From: Ruminococcus sp.
GTDB taxonomy: Bacteria > Bacillota > Clostridia > Oscillospirales > Acutalibacteraceae
Assembly (NCBI GenBank): GCA_017411385.1
Contig: JAFQQF010000018.1
Location: 1-64,000 of the forward strand
Direction: 5' to 3'
DNA: 64,000 nt
Shown one piece after another: positions 62,544 to 64,000 of this stretch. The translations under genes were made by a program, and so were the position numbers. Positions within the stretch are counted from its first letter, which is position 1. Each line of letters starts with the position of its first letter. The notes below the pieces were generated by a model. The model saw nothing but the letters and a program-made list of their open reading frames with translations. It was not told the DNA's origin and made no database searches.

Positions 62544-63422
62544 ATGTCTTTAGATATTACAAACGCACAGCGTGCCGAAGTTCTCGTTCAGGCACTGCCT
62601 TATATTCAGAAATACAACGGTAAGGTTGTCGTAGTCAAATACGGCGGCAACGCTATGGTAAGCGAAGAGCTCAAGCAGGAGGTTATGCAGGATATTGTCC
62701 TTCTGTGGCTTATCGGTGTCAAGGTCGTGCTTGTTCATGGCGGCGGCCCCGAAATTACCGATACCTTAAAGCAGGTAGGCAAGGAAACCGAGTTTGTTGA
62801 CGGACTTCGAGTTACCGATAAAGAAACCGTTGACATAGTCCAGATGGTGCTTGCAGGCAAAATTAATAAGAGCCTTGTTAACCTTATCAACACAAAGGGC
62901 GGTAAGGCAATGGGTATCTCAGGTATTGACGGCGGTATGATTAAAGCTAAGATAAAAGACGAACGTCTTGGCTTTGTAGGCAAGATTACCGAGGTTAACG
63001 TTAAGCCTATCCTTGACTTGCTTGATAACGGCTACATCCCAATCGTTTCCACAGTTGCCTGTGACGACGAGGGCAACACATATAACATCAATGCAGACTC
63101 TGCCGCTGCTCAGATTGCAGGAGCACTCAAGGCTGAGCGTCTTATTACAATGACTGACATCGCAGGAATTCTCCGCGATAAAGACGACCCCACAACTCTC
63201 ATTCCTGCCATTGATACCAAGTCCGCCGTTGCGCTTTTCCGCGACGGTACTATCTCAGGCGGTATGATTCCCAAGGTTGAGTGCTGTCTTGAGGCTATTG
63301 CAAGAGGCGTTAAGCGAGTAATTATTATGGACGGCAGAGTTCATCATTCACTTCTCATTGAAACACTCACCGATGAAGGTGCAGGCACAATGGTTGCGGA
63401 GGATTTTTCTGATGAGCATTAA
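62544..63422 (+). CDS. argB: Acetylglutamate kinase
   Basis: 292 residues. VVKYGGNAM and VLVHGGGPEI substrate loops; INADSAAAQIAGAL near 190. Phosphorylates N-acetylglutamate. The N-terminal extension of about 20 residues is typical of arginine-sensitive, hexameric enzymes. Overlaps argD by 11 bp. Confidence 0.97.
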   Translation: MSLDITNAQRAEVLVQALPYIQKYNGKVVVVKYGGNAMVSEELKQEVMQDIVLLWLIGVKVVLVHGGGPEITDTLKQVGKETEFVDGLRVTDKETVDIVQMVLAGKINKSLVNLINTKGGKAMGISGIDGGMIKAKIKDERLGFVGKITEVNVKPILDLLDNGYIPIVSTVACDDEGNTYNINADSAAAQIAGALKAERLITMTDIAGILRDKDDPTTLIPAIDTKSAVALFRDGTISGGMIPKVECCLEAIARGVKRVIIMDGRVHHSLLIETLTDEGAGTMVAEDFSDEH

Positions 63423-64000
63423 GGATTTAGATAACGAGTATATAGCCCATACCTATGGCAGATTTCCCGTAACACTTATTAAAGGCAAAGGCTCTGTTGC
63501 CATTGCAGACGATGGCACGGAGTACATAGATATGGCAACAGGTATTGCAGTAAATACCTTTGGCTTTTGTGACGATATGTGGATTAGTGCTGTAGCAGAA
63601 CAGCTTATGGAGCTTCAGCATACCTCAAATCTTTACTACACAGGTCCCTGTGCACGTCTTGCACAGCTTCTATGTGAAAAAACAGGTATGAGCAAGGTTT
63701 TCTTTTCAAACTCAGGTGCCGAGGCTAACGAGTGTGCAATCAAGGTTGCACGTAAGTATGCGGCAGATAAATACGGCAAAGAGAGAAACAAAATCTTAAC
63801 TCTCAAAAACAGCTTCCACGGCAGAACAATCACAACTCTTTCTGCTACAGGTCAGGATGTTTTCCACAACGACTTCCTGCCCTTGACAGAAGGCTTCGAT
63901 TACGTAGAAGCAAACAACATTTCTGACCTTGAAGATAAGGTAAAGAGCGGTAACATCGCCGCCATTATGTTCGAGCTTGTGCAGGGTGAGGGAGGAGTAA
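63412..64000 (+). CDS. argD: Acetylornithine aminotransferase, partial
   Basis: The first 196 codons, cut by the window end. MATGIAVNTFG, NSGAEANECAIKVAR and FHGRTITTL are typical of class III aminotransferases, and the visible part ends in ELVQGEGGV. ATG 63412 follows GGAGGA by 8 bp and overlaps argB. The PLP lysine lies outside the window. Confidence 0.94.
   Translation, partial: MSIKDLDNEYIAHTYGRFPVTLIKGKGSVAIADDGTEYIDMATGIAVNTFGFCDDMWISAVAEQLMELQHTSNLYYTGPCARLAQLLCEKTGMSKVFFSNSGAEANECAIKVARKYAADKYGKERNKILTLKNSFHGRTITTLSATGQDVFHNDFLPLTEGFDYVEANNISDLEDKVKSGNIAAIMFELVQGEGGV

Overview
The window reads as a chromosome segment from a spore-forming, anaerobic Firmicute of the Clostridia, most likely a Ruminococcus bromii-like member of the Oscillospirales. 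Evidence for sporulation: spoVM, a SipL-type DUF3794/LysM protein, spoIVA, yabP, yabQ and a SpoVB-type flippase. Evidence for a Gram-positive gut starch user: HPr kinase, a CIRCE-controlled groESL, and a secreted starch-binding protein ending in a dockerin, as in the R. bromii amylosome. The taxonomic call is inference. No rRNA, tRNA, CRISPR array, prophage or transposase gene was seen.

Layout. 1-4.1 kb, minus strand: an aconitase - isocitrate dehydrogenase - Rex operon, i.e. the citrate-to-2-oxoglutarate branch together with an NADH/NAD+ sensor. 4.2-12.3 kb: typA and a DEDDh exonuclease; a two-gene unit with a small sigma-region-4-like protein behind a palindromic operator; a 343-bp hairpin-rich element with inverted ends; pgeF; an RluD-family pseudouridine synthase; an iron-sulfur aldo/keto reductase; a DMT transporter. 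12.3-18.2 kb: spoVM, a Sas6-like CBM26/CBM74/dockerin protein, sipL and spoIVA, so a starch-binding gene sits inside a spore-coat basement-layer cluster. 18.4-27 kb: an oadG-oadB pair without the alpha subunit, a CapA/CapB tyrosine-kinase pair, an aminotransferase, a SecD-like/SecF-like pair that lacks the usual TM4 aspartates, and a metal ABC transporter pair without its binding protein.

27-49 kb: DUF421/DUF4363 (minus strand), then a long plus-strand housekeeping run: hprK, PHP phosphatase, murB, rapZ, whiA, xseB, ispA, dxs, tlyA, nadK, argR, recN, recJ, relA, dtd, an MBL hydrolase, hemZ, spoVB-like, mazG. yvcK is missing between rapZ and whiA, and xseA is missing before xseB. 49-54.4 kb: hup, rqcP, yabP, yabQ, divIC, yabR (the Bacillus yab order), hpf, an RNA methyltransferase and an orphan TrpX-like binding lipoprotein. 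54.4-57.3 kb: CIRCE, groS, groL and a two-module lipoprotein. 57.6 kb to the end: arginine synthesis genes argG, H, C, J, B and the start of argD, preceded by two ArgR boxes 21 bp apart that overlap the promoter; argR itself is at 37.5 kb.

Several starts were moved from the longest reading frame because a Shine-Dalgarno site or a promoter rules out the upstream codon. Two real small genes (the 26-codon spoVM and a 47-codon membrane peptide overlapping it) are easily missed.
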